Of a DNA stretch of 64,000 nucleotides, positions 53,346 through 63,968 are shown one piece after another; position 1 is the stretch's first letter, and each line of letters begins with the position of its first letter. The translations under genes were made by a program, and so were the position numbers. Below the pieces are notes generated by a model. The model was not told the DNA's origin, did no database searches, and saw nothing but the letters and a program-made list of their open reading frames with translations. Source of the DNA: Myroides oncorhynchi (GTDB taxonomy: Bacteria > Bacteroidota > Bacteroidia > Flavobacteriales > Flavobacteriaceae); the NCBI RefSeq assembly GCF_020905415.1, contig NZ_JAJJMP010000001.1, positions 897,501-961,500 of the forward strand, in the 5' to 3' direction.

Positions 53346-54176
53346 CTAATCTACTTTCTTAACTTGACCAGACGATGATGTCTTAGCATCTACTATTTTA
53401 GCTCCACCTGAGTACTTTATACTACCTGATGAACTTGCCTTTCCATTAACCTCCTCTGTAACATTAAACAACATAGATCCTGAAGAACTCGCTTTGCCGT
53501 CCAACATCTTAGTAACAAAACTACTTCCTTTAATACTTCCACTACTTGATGCAGATGCTTCAACTTTATTTGCGCTTCCTGATACTTTTAAATCTGCTGA
53601 ACTACTAGCTCCAAAGCTTGCATTCTTCGCCTTTAATGTGATGTCAATATCTGCAGAAGAACTTGCGCTTGCTGAAGCATTGTTCATTACTTCAAATTTC
53701 CCATTGATATCAGCAGAAGAACTTGCTTCTAAAGACAGATTATCAGCTTGTACTAGTTCTCCATTATATCTACTAGAGCTACTTACCTTAACGTCAAATG
53801 ACTTGGCTTTTGCCTTGTTTAACAAGTTAAACTTTGATGATGAAGATAGTCTCACACCTTCTAGAGAAGGATTACTAATAGTCACGATTACTTTGCCAAA
53901 TTCTTTTGTATTAATACCGTTAAACCATTTTTTATTAGATTTTTGATCTATATATATTCTTAGTTCACCTGTACTTCCTACTTCTGTTATGACATCCTTC
54001 ATATTCTCAGACTTCTCTACTTCTACCACGACACTTTTAGCTCCTCCATAAGTGAAGTTAACTTCTATTGCCTGTGAAGATTTAACCGAACTAAAGTCAT
54101 TTACTTGACGCGTTTCTTTTGATTGTGCGAACACACTTCCTCCTACTAATAAGAAGAACATTACTAATTTTTTCAT
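53346..54176 (-). CDS. DUF2807 (GIN-domain) exported protein
   Basis: A 276-residue exported protein. The start at 54176 gives a signal peptide (MKKLVMFFLLVGGSVFAQ); an upstream start at 54203 would overlap the preceding gene. Regular repeats such as SSSADI and KASSSG and runs of serine suggest a right-handed beta-solenoid typical of DUF2807. It sits inside the permease operon between paralogs 4 and 5 and may be a periplasmic accessory. No catalytic motif is visible. Confidence 0.82.
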   Translation of the reverse strand: MKKLVMFFLLVGGSVFAQSKETRQVNDFSSVKSSQAIEVNFTYGGAKSVVVEVEKSENMKDVITEVGSTGELRIYIDQKSNKKWFNGINTKEFGKVIVTISNPSLEGVRLSSSSKFNLLNKAKAKSFDVKVSSSSRYNGELVQADNLSLEASSSADINGKFEVMNNASASASSSADIDITLKAKNASFGASSSADLKVSGSANKVEASASSSGSIKGSSFVTKMLDGKASSSGSMLFNVTEEVNGKASSSGSIKYSGGAKIVDAKTSSSGQVKKVD

Positions 54177-54195
54177 ATTTAAATTTGTTTTATGG

Positions 54196-56649
54196 TTATT
54201 CATATTTTATATACTTCAACATATTTACCTTCGTTGCTGACCACGCTTTTATAAAGACCACTGTTCCTGTCAATACAATAATCGCAACAAAGCTTAATAC
54301 AAAAGGCAATACTCCTATCTCTATCCTAAAGGCATAATCACTTAACCATTTGTTCAGAAAATAATAGCTAGGAAATACTGCAAAAGCATAACCTGCAAGG
54401 CACATTACTAAATACTGTAGAGATAATTGTTTCAACAAACTAACAGAACTTGCACCTAACACTTTTCGAATAGCTACTTCTCTCAGTCTATTATTAATAT
54501 TAAAAGACGCTAAACTAAACAGTCCAAACAAAGCGATAAACACAACTACTGTATTTAAGGTAATAAAAATATTGCGCTCTTTCTTCACATTGTCAAATGT
54601 CTTAGCAAAACGTTTGTCAGCGAACTCATAACTAAATGGCTCTTCAGATACATCTCTTCTTTCCCATATTTTTGCTAGCTCATTCATTGTCTTTTCTACA
54701 TTATCCCCTTTTACTTTTACTGAAATCTGTCTGCTATTAAGTCCCACCCAGTCCACCGTCTTTAAGTGAAAGTATACTAATGGAACATAGCTCGCTTTAA
54801 GATTATATAAGTTAAAGTCTTTAACTACACCCACTATGGTTAATGGTATCTCATTCCATTCGATTACTTTCCCTATAGGATTAACCTCTTTCATCTCATA
54901 AGCTGTACGTTCGCTAATCAGAATATTAGATATCGTATCACTAGCAAAATTAGGAGACAGTATTCTGCCTTCTTTCATTTTAATATCAAACATATCGAGA
55001 TAGTTATAGTCCATTCCCACATTTATCCCCTGAACTTTATTGCCTTTATACATAAAGCTTGATGAACTCCCCATACTACTTGCTATACTTATAGATGCTG
55101 TGGTCACATCTTCCACGCCACTCACTTTTGTCATCTCTTCCTTAAGTGAATAATACAGCTTCACTCTCTCTTTATAATCCACCTTAGGGATATAAGGAAT
55201 TAAAACTACCTGTTCTCCTTTAAATCCAAGGTCCTTATTCATCATATAATCCACTTGTTGATAAACGATATAACTTCCTATCATAAAAAAACACGCCACA
55301 ACAAACTGTATTACTAACATCGAATTCTTCAGCGTATTTCCCTTTTTGCTTTTATTTACCTCTCCTTTTAATACTTCTAACGTTTTAAAACTAGCAGTAA
55401 ATACAGCTGGTACAATACCTGCTAATAATACAATAAGAACAATAAACAAGGTTAACCAAGGCACAATATAAACCAGTTCTACCTCCATCTTAGAAGCTAA
55501 GAACACCTTTAACCAAGGCAGCGAAAACTCAATAATCACAAAGGCAACAATACACGCTAACAACGAAGTAATCAAGGCTTCAAATAATCCTTGAGAGATC
55601 AGATTTAGTCTAGTTGCTCCTAGAGTTTTTCTAATCCCAACCTCACGAGTACGACTAATAGCCTGAGCTGTAGTTAGATTGACATAATTAAATACAGACA
55701 AAATTAATATCAATAGAGATAATCCTATCATAATATACATCCTTGAGACATTAGTCGCTCCCTCAGGTGTGCCTGTTAACCAATTAGCCTTTTGCATTCT
55801 TTGATTAGCAAGTGAATGTAGTTTAAATCCCCTGTTTTCACCATCCTTAAACTCTTCTAAAGTCTGTCCCTCTTCTTTTTTTAGATACTCCTCTAAACTA
55901 AGTCCTTCATCTTGGGCTAAAGAAACATAGACTTCTTTTATTAGAATATCTTTTATCAATGTTACTACTTCTTTGGTATATTTTGGATTATCTAACTTTA
56001 ACCATATAGATGAATTATAATTACCCCATACATCTATTGACTCCTTTTCGTACTTATCTACAGGATTAATTAGTATATCTGCCATAACAGAGTGTCTCTG
56101 ATGTCCTAAACTATAAACAGCACTCACGACATACGTTTCTTTATTAAAAACAAAAGACTGACCTATCACATCTACTTTTCCGAACAGCACTTTCGCATAC
56201 TCATCTGCTATAACTGCAGTATTAGGCCCTGAAAAAGGCTTTTTATTATCTCCTTTTAGAATTTCAAAAGGGAAGAAGTCAAAGAAATTAGACTGTACCG
56301 TTCCTATTTTATCTACAGTTCTCTTAACTCCATTTATCGTCATTACCCCACTATCATAATAATTATCCATAAAAGTATAATCGATGATGTGTGAAGATTC
56401 CTCTTTTAATTTTGCCCCAAACGGATAAGGAAGTTTTATCCAACTTGTCTCTGCATTCAACACTGATTCAACAGTAAATACATTATCCTTATATGGATTA
56501 GACTGATCATAAGACGCCTCCTCTCTATAATGTACAAAAGACAAAATAACTGAAGCAAAACCAACTCCTAAACTAAGTAGTGTCAGAATAAAATAGATCT
56601 TATTCTTCAACACATTAGACCAATAAATCTTTAACCAGTTCTTTAACAT
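54196..56649 (-). CDS. FtsX/MacB-type ABC transporter permease, paralog 4
   Basis: An 817-residue permease with the same plan: MLKNWLKIYWSNVLKNKIYFIL at the N-terminus, first periplasmic domain about 45-285, coupling segment RTREVGIRKTLGATR near 335-350, second periplasmic domain, then LREVAIRKVLGASS and helices ending in MLKYIKYE. It is followed by the DUF2807 gene after 19 bases. Upstream gap is 2 bases. Confidence 0.9.
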   Translation of the reverse strand: MLKNWLKIYWSNVLKNKIYFILTLLSLGVGFASVILSFVHYREEASYDQSNPYKDNVFTVESVLNAETSWIKLPYPFGAKLKEESSHIIDYTFMDNYYDSGVMTINGVKRTVDKIGTVQSNFFDFFPFEILKGDNKKPFSGPNTAVIADEYAKVLFGKVDVIGQSFVFNKETYVVSAVYSLGHQRHSVMADILINPVDKYEKESIDVWGNYNSSIWLKLDNPKYTKEVVTLIKDILIKEVYVSLAQDEGLSLEEYLKKEEGQTLEEFKDGENRGFKLHSLANQRMQKANWLTGTPEGATNVSRMYIMIGLSLLILILSVFNYVNLTTAQAISRTREVGIRKTLGATRLNLISQGLFEALITSLLACIVAFVIIEFSLPWLKVFLASKMEVELVYIVPWLTLFIVLIVLLAGIVPAVFTASFKTLEVLKGEVNKSKKGNTLKNSMLVIQFVVACFFMIGSYIVYQQVDYMMNKDLGFKGEQVVLIPYIPKVDYKERVKLYYSLKEEMTKVSGVEDVTTASISIASSMGSSSSFMYKGNKVQGINVGMDYNYLDMFDIKMKEGRILSPNFASDTISNILISERTAYEMKEVNPIGKVIEWNEIPLTIVGVVKDFNLYNLKASYVPLVYFHLKTVDWVGLNSRQISVKVKGDNVEKTMNELAKIWERRDVSEEPFSYEFADKRFAKTFDNVKKERNIFITLNTVVVFIALFGLFSLASFNINNRLREVAIRKVLGASSVSLLKQLSLQYLVMCLAGYAFAVFPSYYFLNKWLSDYAFRIEIGVLPFVLSFVAIIVLTGTVVFIKAWSATKVNMLKYIKYE

Positions 56650-56651
56650 CT

Positions 56652-59081
56652 CTATTCGTATTTAATATACTTTAATACATCTACTCTAGTCGCTTTATAA
56701 GCACGACTAATAACAATCAGTAAGGTCAACATCATTATTATTACAAAACACATTATAAAAGGCAGAACACTTATATCTATTCTAAAAGCATAATCACTTA
56801 ACCACTTATTTAAAAAATAGTAACTTGGTAGGATAGCTAAAACAAAACCAACTAAACAATACACAAGATACTGAAGCGTCAATTGCTCAATCAAACTCTT
56901 AGCTCCCGCCCCTAATACTTTGCGAATTGCTATTTCTTTTAACCTAGAATTGATAGTAAAAGATGCCAAACTATACAATCCAAACAAAGCAATAAATACA
57001 ACCAATAAATTCAATACTAAGAATACATTTCGCTCTTGTATAGAGCGTTCAAAACTCTTTGCAAAACGCTTATCAACAAATTCATATTGAAATGGTAAAT
57101 CAGTAATATTATGCTTCTTCCAAATCTGTTCTATAGCCTGCATCGTCTCTTCTGCTTTATCAGCTTTTATCTTAATAGACATCTCTTTCATAGTTGTTCC
57201 CCACTGATTATTAGATAATGCAACAAATAATAATGGTCTATAATCTTCTCTAAGTCCTACTAAATTGAAGTCCTTCACCACCCCTACTATAGTATATTCC
57301 CCGCCATTCCACTTAATATTCTTACCTACAGGTTCTGACTCTCCCATTAAGTACATTGCTTTCTCATTAATCAATACATTCTGAATACTATCATTAGCGA
57401 AATCCTTTGACAACATCCTTCCTTCAGTCATTTTAATTTGATACAAATCCAAGAAATCATAATCGATAGCTGCTATACCAGGTTGTACATCAGTTCCATT
57501 ATAATTAAATCCTGAAGACACATATCGGCTACCTCCTATATCTAATAAACAAGCACTTGCTCCTTCGACATTACTCAGTTTTAAAACATCTGTTTTTAAT
57601 CTCTCATACACGTCTAATTTATTACCTACTCCTTTCTTAAAATTATAGGATACACCTACTATCTGTTCAGAAGAAAATCCAAGATTCTTGGTCAGTATAT
57701 AATTCACTTGTTGATAAACAATAAAAGAACCTATAATGAAAAAACACGCTACAATAAACTGAACTGTCAATAGAATATTTTTAAACCACACTCCTTTCTT
57801 ACTTCTCTTTATATTTCCTTTAAGAACTTCTATTGTCTTAAAACTAGAAATATATAAGGCGGGAATAGTTCCTACTAAAACCACTACCAAAATAAAGAAT
57901 AAGAATAATTGAGGTATAAAATCCAAGATATTAAAACTCAGTTGTGCCTTAAAAAACACTCTTAAACTAGGTAATGAAAACTCAACTAGCACAAAGGACA
58001 ATACTATAGAAATTAGAACAGTGATAGATGCCTCAAAATAATTTTGATACATTAAACTCAAACGACGAGCTCCAAAAGTCTTACGCATTCCTACCTCTTT
58101 ACCTCTATTCATCACCTGTACTGTAGTAATATTAATGTAATTAAATACCGACAGCAATAGGATTAGAAAGGATAAGCCGATCGCTATATGTATCCTATCT
58201 ACATTGGCATTGCCCTCTGGTAGAGCATTTAAATCTACATTCTTAACAAGGCGTTGTTCTTTTAATTCATGCAAATAAAATGCGAAGAAATTCTCCCCTC
58301 TACTCTGTTTATACTCTGCTATAGATATTCCTTTTTTATTTGCTTCAGGCAACATGACATACTTATCATATATAGCGAGTAACCTTTTCTCTATAGTTCC
58401 TTTAGACTGCCCATCCTTTAGTTTTATCCATAAAGCAGAGTTGTAGTTTCCCCAATACTCTTTTTCAACAGCTTCTTTCTCCCTTTCATCTAAATCATTC
58501 ATTATGATATTAGGATTGATAGAACTTAATGTACTTGTTCCCTTAAACACTCCCTTGACTACATACGGCGTCTCCCATATCACAATAGTTTGTCCTATAG
58601 GATCTTTATCTTTAAATAAGTATTCTACATATGTATCTTTTATATATGCTTGATTTGGGGCATTAAAAGGTTGTAGTTGACTTCCACTTGCTATTTCAAA
58701 AGGAAATACAGTAAAAAAATTAGACTGTACACTAATAGCCTTGGTATAAGAAAGCAATTCCCCATTGTAAACTAACATTCCATCGTCATAACTATTATCT
58801 ACATAAGAATATGCTTCTACTTCAGGTGATATTTCTTTTAATTTAGATCCAAAAGGATAAGATAACATTGGCCAACTCTCCTCTTCAGAAAACTTAGTCT
58901 CTACCATAAATACACGATCACTATCTTTGTGCCAAGTATCGTAAGAGATTTCTTCAGTATAATATAAATACGAAATAATCATAGCTGATAATCCTATCGC
59001 TAACCCAACTACTGTCAACAAGAAATACATCTTGTGTTTCATCGTATTGTACCAATAAATCTTTAACCAGTTCTTTAACAT
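56652..59081 (-). CDS. FtsX/MacB-type ABC transporter permease, paralog 3
   Basis: An 809-residue permease. The N-terminus MLKNWLKIYWYNTMKHKMYF is identical to that of the next paralog. Coupling segments are GKEVGMRKTFGARR and RLKEIAIRKVLGAGAKS. The C-terminus SRAYKATRVDVLKYIKYE is shared with paralogs 1 and 2. The periplasmic parts differ strongly from those of its neighbours, which may mean a different cargo or partner. Gaps of 2 bases separate it from both neighbours. Confidence 0.9.
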   Translation of the reverse strand: MLKNWLKIYWYNTMKHKMYFLLTVVGLAIGLSAMIISYLYYTEEISYDTWHKDSDRVFMVETKFSEEESWPMLSYPFGSKLKEISPEVEAYSYVDNSYDDGMLVYNGELLSYTKAISVQSNFFTVFPFEIASGSQLQPFNAPNQAYIKDTYVEYLFKDKDPIGQTIVIWETPYVVKGVFKGTSTLSSINPNIIMNDLDEREKEAVEKEYWGNYNSALWIKLKDGQSKGTIEKRLLAIYDKYVMLPEANKKGISIAEYKQSRGENFFAFYLHELKEQRLVKNVDLNALPEGNANVDRIHIAIGLSFLILLLSVFNYINITTVQVMNRGKEVGMRKTFGARRLSLMYQNYFEASITVLISIVLSFVLVEFSLPSLRVFFKAQLSFNILDFIPQLFLFFILVVVLVGTIPALYISSFKTIEVLKGNIKRSKKGVWFKNILLTVQFIVACFFIIGSFIVYQQVNYILTKNLGFSSEQIVGVSYNFKKGVGNKLDVYERLKTDVLKLSNVEGASACLLDIGGSRYVSSGFNYNGTDVQPGIAAIDYDFLDLYQIKMTEGRMLSKDFANDSIQNVLINEKAMYLMGESEPVGKNIKWNGGEYTIVGVVKDFNLVGLREDYRPLLFVALSNNQWGTTMKEMSIKIKADKAEETMQAIEQIWKKHNITDLPFQYEFVDKRFAKSFERSIQERNVFLVLNLLVVFIALFGLYSLASFTINSRLKEIAIRKVLGAGAKSLIEQLTLQYLVYCLVGFVLAILPSYYFLNKWLSDYAFRIDISVLPFIMCFVIIMMLTLLIVISRAYKATRVDVLKYIKYE

Positions 59082-61870
59082 CTCTATTCGTATTTAATAT
59101 ACTTTAATACATCTACTCTAGTCGCTTTATAAGCACGACTGATAACAATCAACAATGTCAATCCTAAAATCAACAGTAAGCTATACACATACACACTCCA
59201 ATCTATCTCTATTCGGTAAGCATAATTCTCTAACCACTTATTTAAAAAGTAATAACTAGGGAATACCGCTATCCCAAATCCTATTATGCAATAGATTATA
59301 TACTGGAATGATAACTGTCTTAATAACCCAGAAGTCTCTGCTCCTAGCACTTTGCGAATAGCCACTTCTCTTAACTTTGTACCTATAGTGAAAGATGATA
59401 CAGCAAACAATCCAAATAAGGCAATGAACACTACAATGTAGTTCAGAATACTAAATACCTTCTTTTCCAATAAAATTCGATTAAACGTTTTTGCATAACG
59501 CTTATCGACAAAATCATAAGTAAAAGGTATTTTGCTCTCTATATTATACTTCTTCCAAACCTTTTCGATAGCAACCAGTGTTTTTTCTATATTGGCCTTA
59601 TTCAATTTAACAGACACGTATACAAAATTTCTTTTTACACGCTGATTTGTATTAAAGTGTGTGTATATCTTAGGTTTAATAGCATTATCTAACTTATCAT
59701 TATTATAGTCTTTAACCACCCCAATAATTGTATATTTAAAATCACTTATATCTAGATATTTCCCGATTGGCTCAGGTTCCTTCATCGCTCTAGCAAAAGC
59801 CTCATTCACCACCACATTACTAATACTATCTGAAGCTATATCAATACTTATATTTCTTCCTGATTGTATCTTTATCTGATACATATCAAAATAATTATAA
59901 TCCATAGAAACTTGTTCTACTAAAAACTGTTCCTCTTTATAAGTGCAATAAGTAAATATATTAGATAATGCACCCGAACCATAATGACTAGACGCTGTAC
60001 TAACCTCTTCTACTCCTTCTAGCTTCTTAAGCTCCTCTTTAAAGTTAAAATATTTATTCAACCTATTATCCGAACTCTCATAGCGCTCTTCCTCTAAAAA
60101 AAGCAAACCTATTATTTGTTCTCCTTTAAATCCCAAATCTTTATTCATCATAAAATCAACTTGCTTATAAACCGTTATTCCACTAACAATAAAAAAGCTA
60201 GCAATAATAAACTGAACTATTAGAAATACATTCTTTATTACCTGTCCTCCCTTACTGCGAACGGCTAAACCTTTTAACACAAGTAAAGTATTTTGTTTAC
60301 TTAAATATAACGCAGGTAAATATCCCGTAAGTAAAACAACTCCAATAAGGAGCGCAATTAACAATAAGGCAAATTTTATTAAGGAGAAATCAATAGTTGT
60401 TCCTACAAATGTATTGATGAACGGAACCATTAACTCCACTAATATGATACTTATCAAGACAGCTAATCCTGTGGTTAATAACGACTCAAACAAACTCTGT
60501 TGAATGATATCAACACGACTAGCTCCAACCGTTTTACGAATACCTACTTCTTTAGTCCTATTAAGCGAAATCGATAGAGATAAGTTGATATAATTAAATA
60601 CTGATAACAGTAACAACATCACAGATAATCCTATAATAACCCTTAACATCAACATATTCGTAATCCCTTCTGGGAAGACATACTCTGCTGACGTCATTCT
60701 AGTACCATTTAATGAACGTAAATATTGCTTTGAGTAGAATTCTTTAAAGTCCTTCTCTATTAAGTTCTGTACCGATACTCCTTTAGACTGAGCGATCACA
60801 GCATAAAAATTCTTAGTAAAAAGTGAGTTGACATCCTCTTCAGTTTTATCCTTATTCTTAGTCTTTATTAACAAATTAAAGTTGCTATTAAACCAATCAT
60901 TTTTATATTCCTCCTCCTGTTTACTAATCTTATCTACTACTATTTGAGGACTAATTGAACTTCTATTATCTCCTATTCTATATACGGCAGATATAGTATA
61001 TCGTTCGTCTTGTATCTTAACTTCCTTACCTAGTGGATTACTGTTTTTTCCAAATAACATCTCTGATGTCAGTAAGTCTATCACTATGTCATTAGGATTC
61101 TTAAATGCAGAATCTTTACTGCCGTAAATCAATTCAAAAGGAAAGAACTCAAAGAAGTTTTTTTGTGCATATAAAACCTTTTCTATATTATACTGTGTAT
61201 TTACCACCTCTACATCTGCAGTGTGATACACTCCATTATAATACATATATGCTTCTACATCTTCATAATTGTCTTTTAGTATATTCCCTAACCCAAAAGG
61301 TTGACTACAGTTTACAGCAGTATTACCTCTACTTTCCACCACATACACCTCATTCTTATTCGGGTTCCACTGATCATAACTAGCCTCTTCTAGATAGTAT
61401 AACGACGCCAATACCACTGACGCAATACCTATCGCTAACCCAACTACTGTCAACAAGAAATACATCTTGTGTTTCATCGTATTGTACCAATAAATCTTTA
61501 ACCAGTTCTTTAACATCTCTATTCGTATTTAATATACTTTAATACATCTACTCTAGTCGCTTTATAAGCACGACTGATAACAATCAACAATGTCAATCCT
61601 AAAATCAACAGTAAGCTATACACATACACACTCCAATCTATCTCTATGCGGTAAGCATAATTCTCTAACCACTTATTTAAAAAATAATAACTAGGGAATA
61701 CCGCTATCCCAAATCCTATTATGCAATAGATTATATACTGGAATGATAGCTGTCTTAATAATCCAGAAGTGTCTGCTCCTAACACTTTGCGAATAGCCAC
61801 TTCTCTTAACCTTGTACCTATAGTGAAAGATGATACTGCAAACAATCCAAATAAGGCAATGAACACAACT
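58993..61870. repeat. Long direct repeat at permease gene junctions
   Basis: About 440 bases (58993 to about 59435) recur almost unchanged at 61428 to about 61870, offset 2435 bases, which is exactly one permease gene plus spacer. I count roughly ten base differences in about 340 aligned bases of the gene-end part. The repeat spans the 3' end of one permease, the 2-base gap and the 5' end of the next. Confidence 0.85.
59084..61516 (-). CDS. FtsX/MacB-type ABC transporter permease, paralog 2
   Basis: An 810-residue permease. Its last 115 residues differ from those of paralog 1 at only two positions (LREVAIRKVLGAETSG here, LREVAIRKVLGADTSG there), whereas the periplasmic parts are very different. 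The first coupling segment is RTKEVGIRKTVGASRVD. The high identity of the ends extends into the DNA of the junctions. Confidence 0.9.
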   Translation of the reverse strand: MLKNWLKIYWYNTMKHKMYFLLTVVGLAIGIASVVLASLYYLEEASYDQWNPNKNEVYVVESRGNTAVNCSQPFGLGNILKDNYEDVEAYMYYNGVYHTADVEVVNTQYNIEKVLYAQKNFFEFFPFELIYGSKDSAFKNPNDIVIDLLTSEMLFGKNSNPLGKEVKIQDERYTISAVYRIGDNRSSISPQIVVDKISKQEEEYKNDWFNSNFNLLIKTKNKDKTEEDVNSLFTKNFYAVIAQSKGVSVQNLIEKDFKEFYSKQYLRSLNGTRMTSAEYVFPEGITNMLMLRVIIGLSVMLLLLSVFNYINLSLSISLNRTKEVGIRKTVGASRVDIIQQSLFESLLTTGLAVLISIILVELMVPFINTFVGTTIDFSLIKFALLLIALLIGVVLLTGYLPALYLSKQNTLLVLKGLAVRSKGGQVIKNVFLIVQFIIASFFIVSGITVYKQVDFMMNKDLGFKGEQIIGLLFLEEERYESSDNRLNKYFNFKEELKKLEGVEEVSTASSHYGSGALSNIFTYCTYKEEQFLVEQVSMDYNYFDMYQIKIQSGRNISIDIASDSISNVVVNEAFARAMKEPEPIGKYLDISDFKYTIIGVVKDYNNDKLDNAIKPKIYTHFNTNQRVKRNFVYVSVKLNKANIEKTLVAIEKVWKKYNIESKIPFTYDFVDKRYAKTFNRILLEKKVFSILNYIVVFIALFGLFAVSSFTIGTKLREVAIRKVLGAETSGLLRQLSFQYIIYCIIGFGIAVFPSYYFLNKWLENYAYRIEIDWSVYVYSLLLILGLTLLIVISRAYKATRVDVLKYIKYE

Positions 61871-63966
61871 ACAATACTCAGAATATTGAATATCCTCTTC
61901 TCTATCTGTACCTTATCAAAGGTCTCTGCAAACTGCTTATCTACAAATTTGTATTTAAATTCATCTCTTTCTTCTATATTATACTGCTTCCACAGCTTCT
62001 CGATAGCTACTATAGCCTTACTAAGTTGTTGTGGATCAACCTTAATATACACAACAGAATACATCCCATAGCTATGCTTAGTCTCTGGCATATAAGAATA
62101 TACAAATGGCAATATTTTCTCTTCTAGTCCCTCGACATTAAAGTCCTTAACTATTCCCACTATTTTTTTCTTCTTACCTAGCAGTTCTATTGGATCCTCA
62201 AGAGGCTTAACCAAATTCATGGTACGTACAAAAGTCTCATTCACTACCACATTATCTAAACTATCAGAAGATAATTGAGCAGATAACATTCGCCCTTCTT
62301 TTAACTCAATCTCTAATACATCAAAGAAATTATAGTCAATCATGGCATTATTAATCATCACATTTTCTTTTCCATTGTTATGATAGGTACCGAATACACC
62401 TCCACGATTACCTGCAAAACTTACGTTACTAGTTGATACCGACTCGATTCCTTTTATCTTCTCTAGTTCGGCTTTGAAGCTTGCATATTTAGTAGCGCGC
62501 TTTCCTGTATATTTACTATTACTTAGAAACTCTATATTAATAACTTGATCTCCTTTAAAGCCAAGACTTTTATTGAGCATATAACTTACTTGTTCATTGA
62601 CGATGATAGAACCTATAATAAAGAAACAAGCTATTGCAAATTGAAGCACTAAGAATCCATTACTAAGCCATTTACCTCCTTTAGTTCCGATTATACTTCC
62701 CTTTAGTAGTTTGACAATTTCAAATCTTGAAATAAACAAAGCAGGAATACTACCACATACCAAAATCACTAACGTTGAAATAACGATAAGAACAACTAAA
62801 TCGTTGATAAACGAGAATGTGATATTCGTCTCTAAATACACATTGATATAAGGTAAAATGAGCTCAATAATACAAATAGCTAATACTAAAGAAAGAATAA
62901 CCACAATAGCAGTTTCGAAAATACTCTGTTGATAAAAACTTCTCTTACCTCCACCAGCTACTCTTCTCATTCCTATTTCTTTTCCTCTACTCACTACTTG
63001 TGTTAATGATAGATTGACATAATTAAAAATAGAAAGTAAGAGTATCGTCATAGATAAGAATACACTAATGTTTAGCATTTGCACATTTGCACTACCTGCA
63101 GGGAATAACCTTTGATTCGGTAACATGCGGCAATCTGCAAGCTTATTTAATACGATATCTCCTGTATAGTACTTGAAAGGCTCTTCTTCTTTGTATTGCT
63201 CTAATGTTAGACCTTCCTTCTCTGCATTAGGAATGGCAACATATTTATCTCTAAGCTCCACTATAGCCTTTTTAATTTTTTCAGGTTGCTTAGTCTTCAC
63301 ACATAAAATGAACCCAAATCCCTCCCAGTCATCACTACTACTAGACTTTATTGATAAATTATTCATAACCGCATTAGGAGCAAAAGAACTGCGTAGGTCT
63401 CCTATTTTGTATACACCAGAGATAATATACTTGGTGTTACCCTGTTCTTCGTAATCAGGATTGATAGCTTCTATTGTCTTACCTATTGGATTTACTCCTT
63501 TCCCGAACAGTGCTTCAGATATTTTAATATCTATCACAACATCATTCGGATTAACTAACGCTTTTTCAGTATTGCCATATACAAACTCGAATGGAAAAAA
63601 ATCAAAGAAGTTATCCTGTACGCCATATATCTCTTCTACATCTATCTTCTTCTCATTATAAATAAAGTTTAAGGAACCATTATATCCAAAGTACATATAA
63701 TCATCTAGTTCCTTATAATTATCCTTTAGATATCTTCCCATAGGGCGAAACTGATCTGTCATAGAGAAATTCGGAGCTACTGTCTCTACGAGATACACCT
63801 CATCCTTATTCGGGTTCCATTGATCATAACTAGTCTCTTCTAGATAGTATAACGATGCTAATACAACTGACGCAATACCTAGTGTCAATCCTACTACAGT
63901 CAACAAGAAATATATCTTGTGCTTCATCGTATTGTACCAATATATTTTCAACCAGTTCTTTAACAT
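61519..63966 (-). CDS. FtsX/MacB-type ABC transporter permease, paralog 1
   Basis: An 815-residue permease. N-terminus MLKNWLKIYWYNTMKHKIYF, coupling segment GKEIGMRRVAGGGKR, second coupling segment LREVAIRKVLGADTSG, C-terminus KATRVDVLKYIKYE. It begins 2 bases after the end of a further upstream gene that also ends in KYIKYE-type sequence, so it is not the first gene of the operon. Confidence 0.9.
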   Translation of the reverse strand: MLKNWLKIYWYNTMKHKIYFLLTVVGLTLGIASVVLASLYYLEETSYDQWNPNKDEVYLVETVAPNFSMTDQFRPMGRYLKDNYKELDDYMYFGYNGSLNFIYNEKKIDVEEIYGVQDNFFDFFPFEFVYGNTEKALVNPNDVVIDIKISEALFGKGVNPIGKTIEAINPDYEEQGNTKYIISGVYKIGDLRSSFAPNAVMNNLSIKSSSSDDWEGFGFILCVKTKQPEKIKKAIVELRDKYVAIPNAEKEGLTLEQYKEEEPFKYYTGDIVLNKLADCRMLPNQRLFPAGSANVQMLNISVFLSMTILLLSIFNYVNLSLTQVVSRGKEIGMRRVAGGGKRSFYQQSIFETAIVVILSLVLAICIIELILPYINVYLETNITFSFINDLVVLIVISTLVILVCGSIPALFISRFEIVKLLKGSIIGTKGGKWLSNGFLVLQFAIACFFIIGSIIVNEQVSYMLNKSLGFKGDQVINIEFLSNSKYTGKRATKYASFKAELEKIKGIESVSTSNVSFAGNRGGVFGTYHNNGKENVMINNAMIDYNFFDVLEIELKEGRMLSAQLSSDSLDNVVVNETFVRTMNLVKPLEDPIELLGKKKKIVGIVKDFNVEGLEEKILPFVYSYMPETKHSYGMYSVVYIKVDPQQLSKAIVAIEKLWKQYNIEERDEFKYKFVDKQFAETFDKVQIEKRIFNILSIVVVFIALFGLFAVSSFTIGTRLREVAIRKVLGADTSGLLRQLSFQYIIYCIIGFGIAVFPSYYFLNKWLENYAYRIEIDWSVYVYSLLLILGLTLLIVISRAYKATRVDVLKYIKYE

Positions 63967-63968
63967 TT

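Noticed and set aside
61105..61383. Plus-strand open frame inside permease paralog 2
   Set aside because: Antisense shadow of a strongly supported gene, rich in His and Tyr with no domain.
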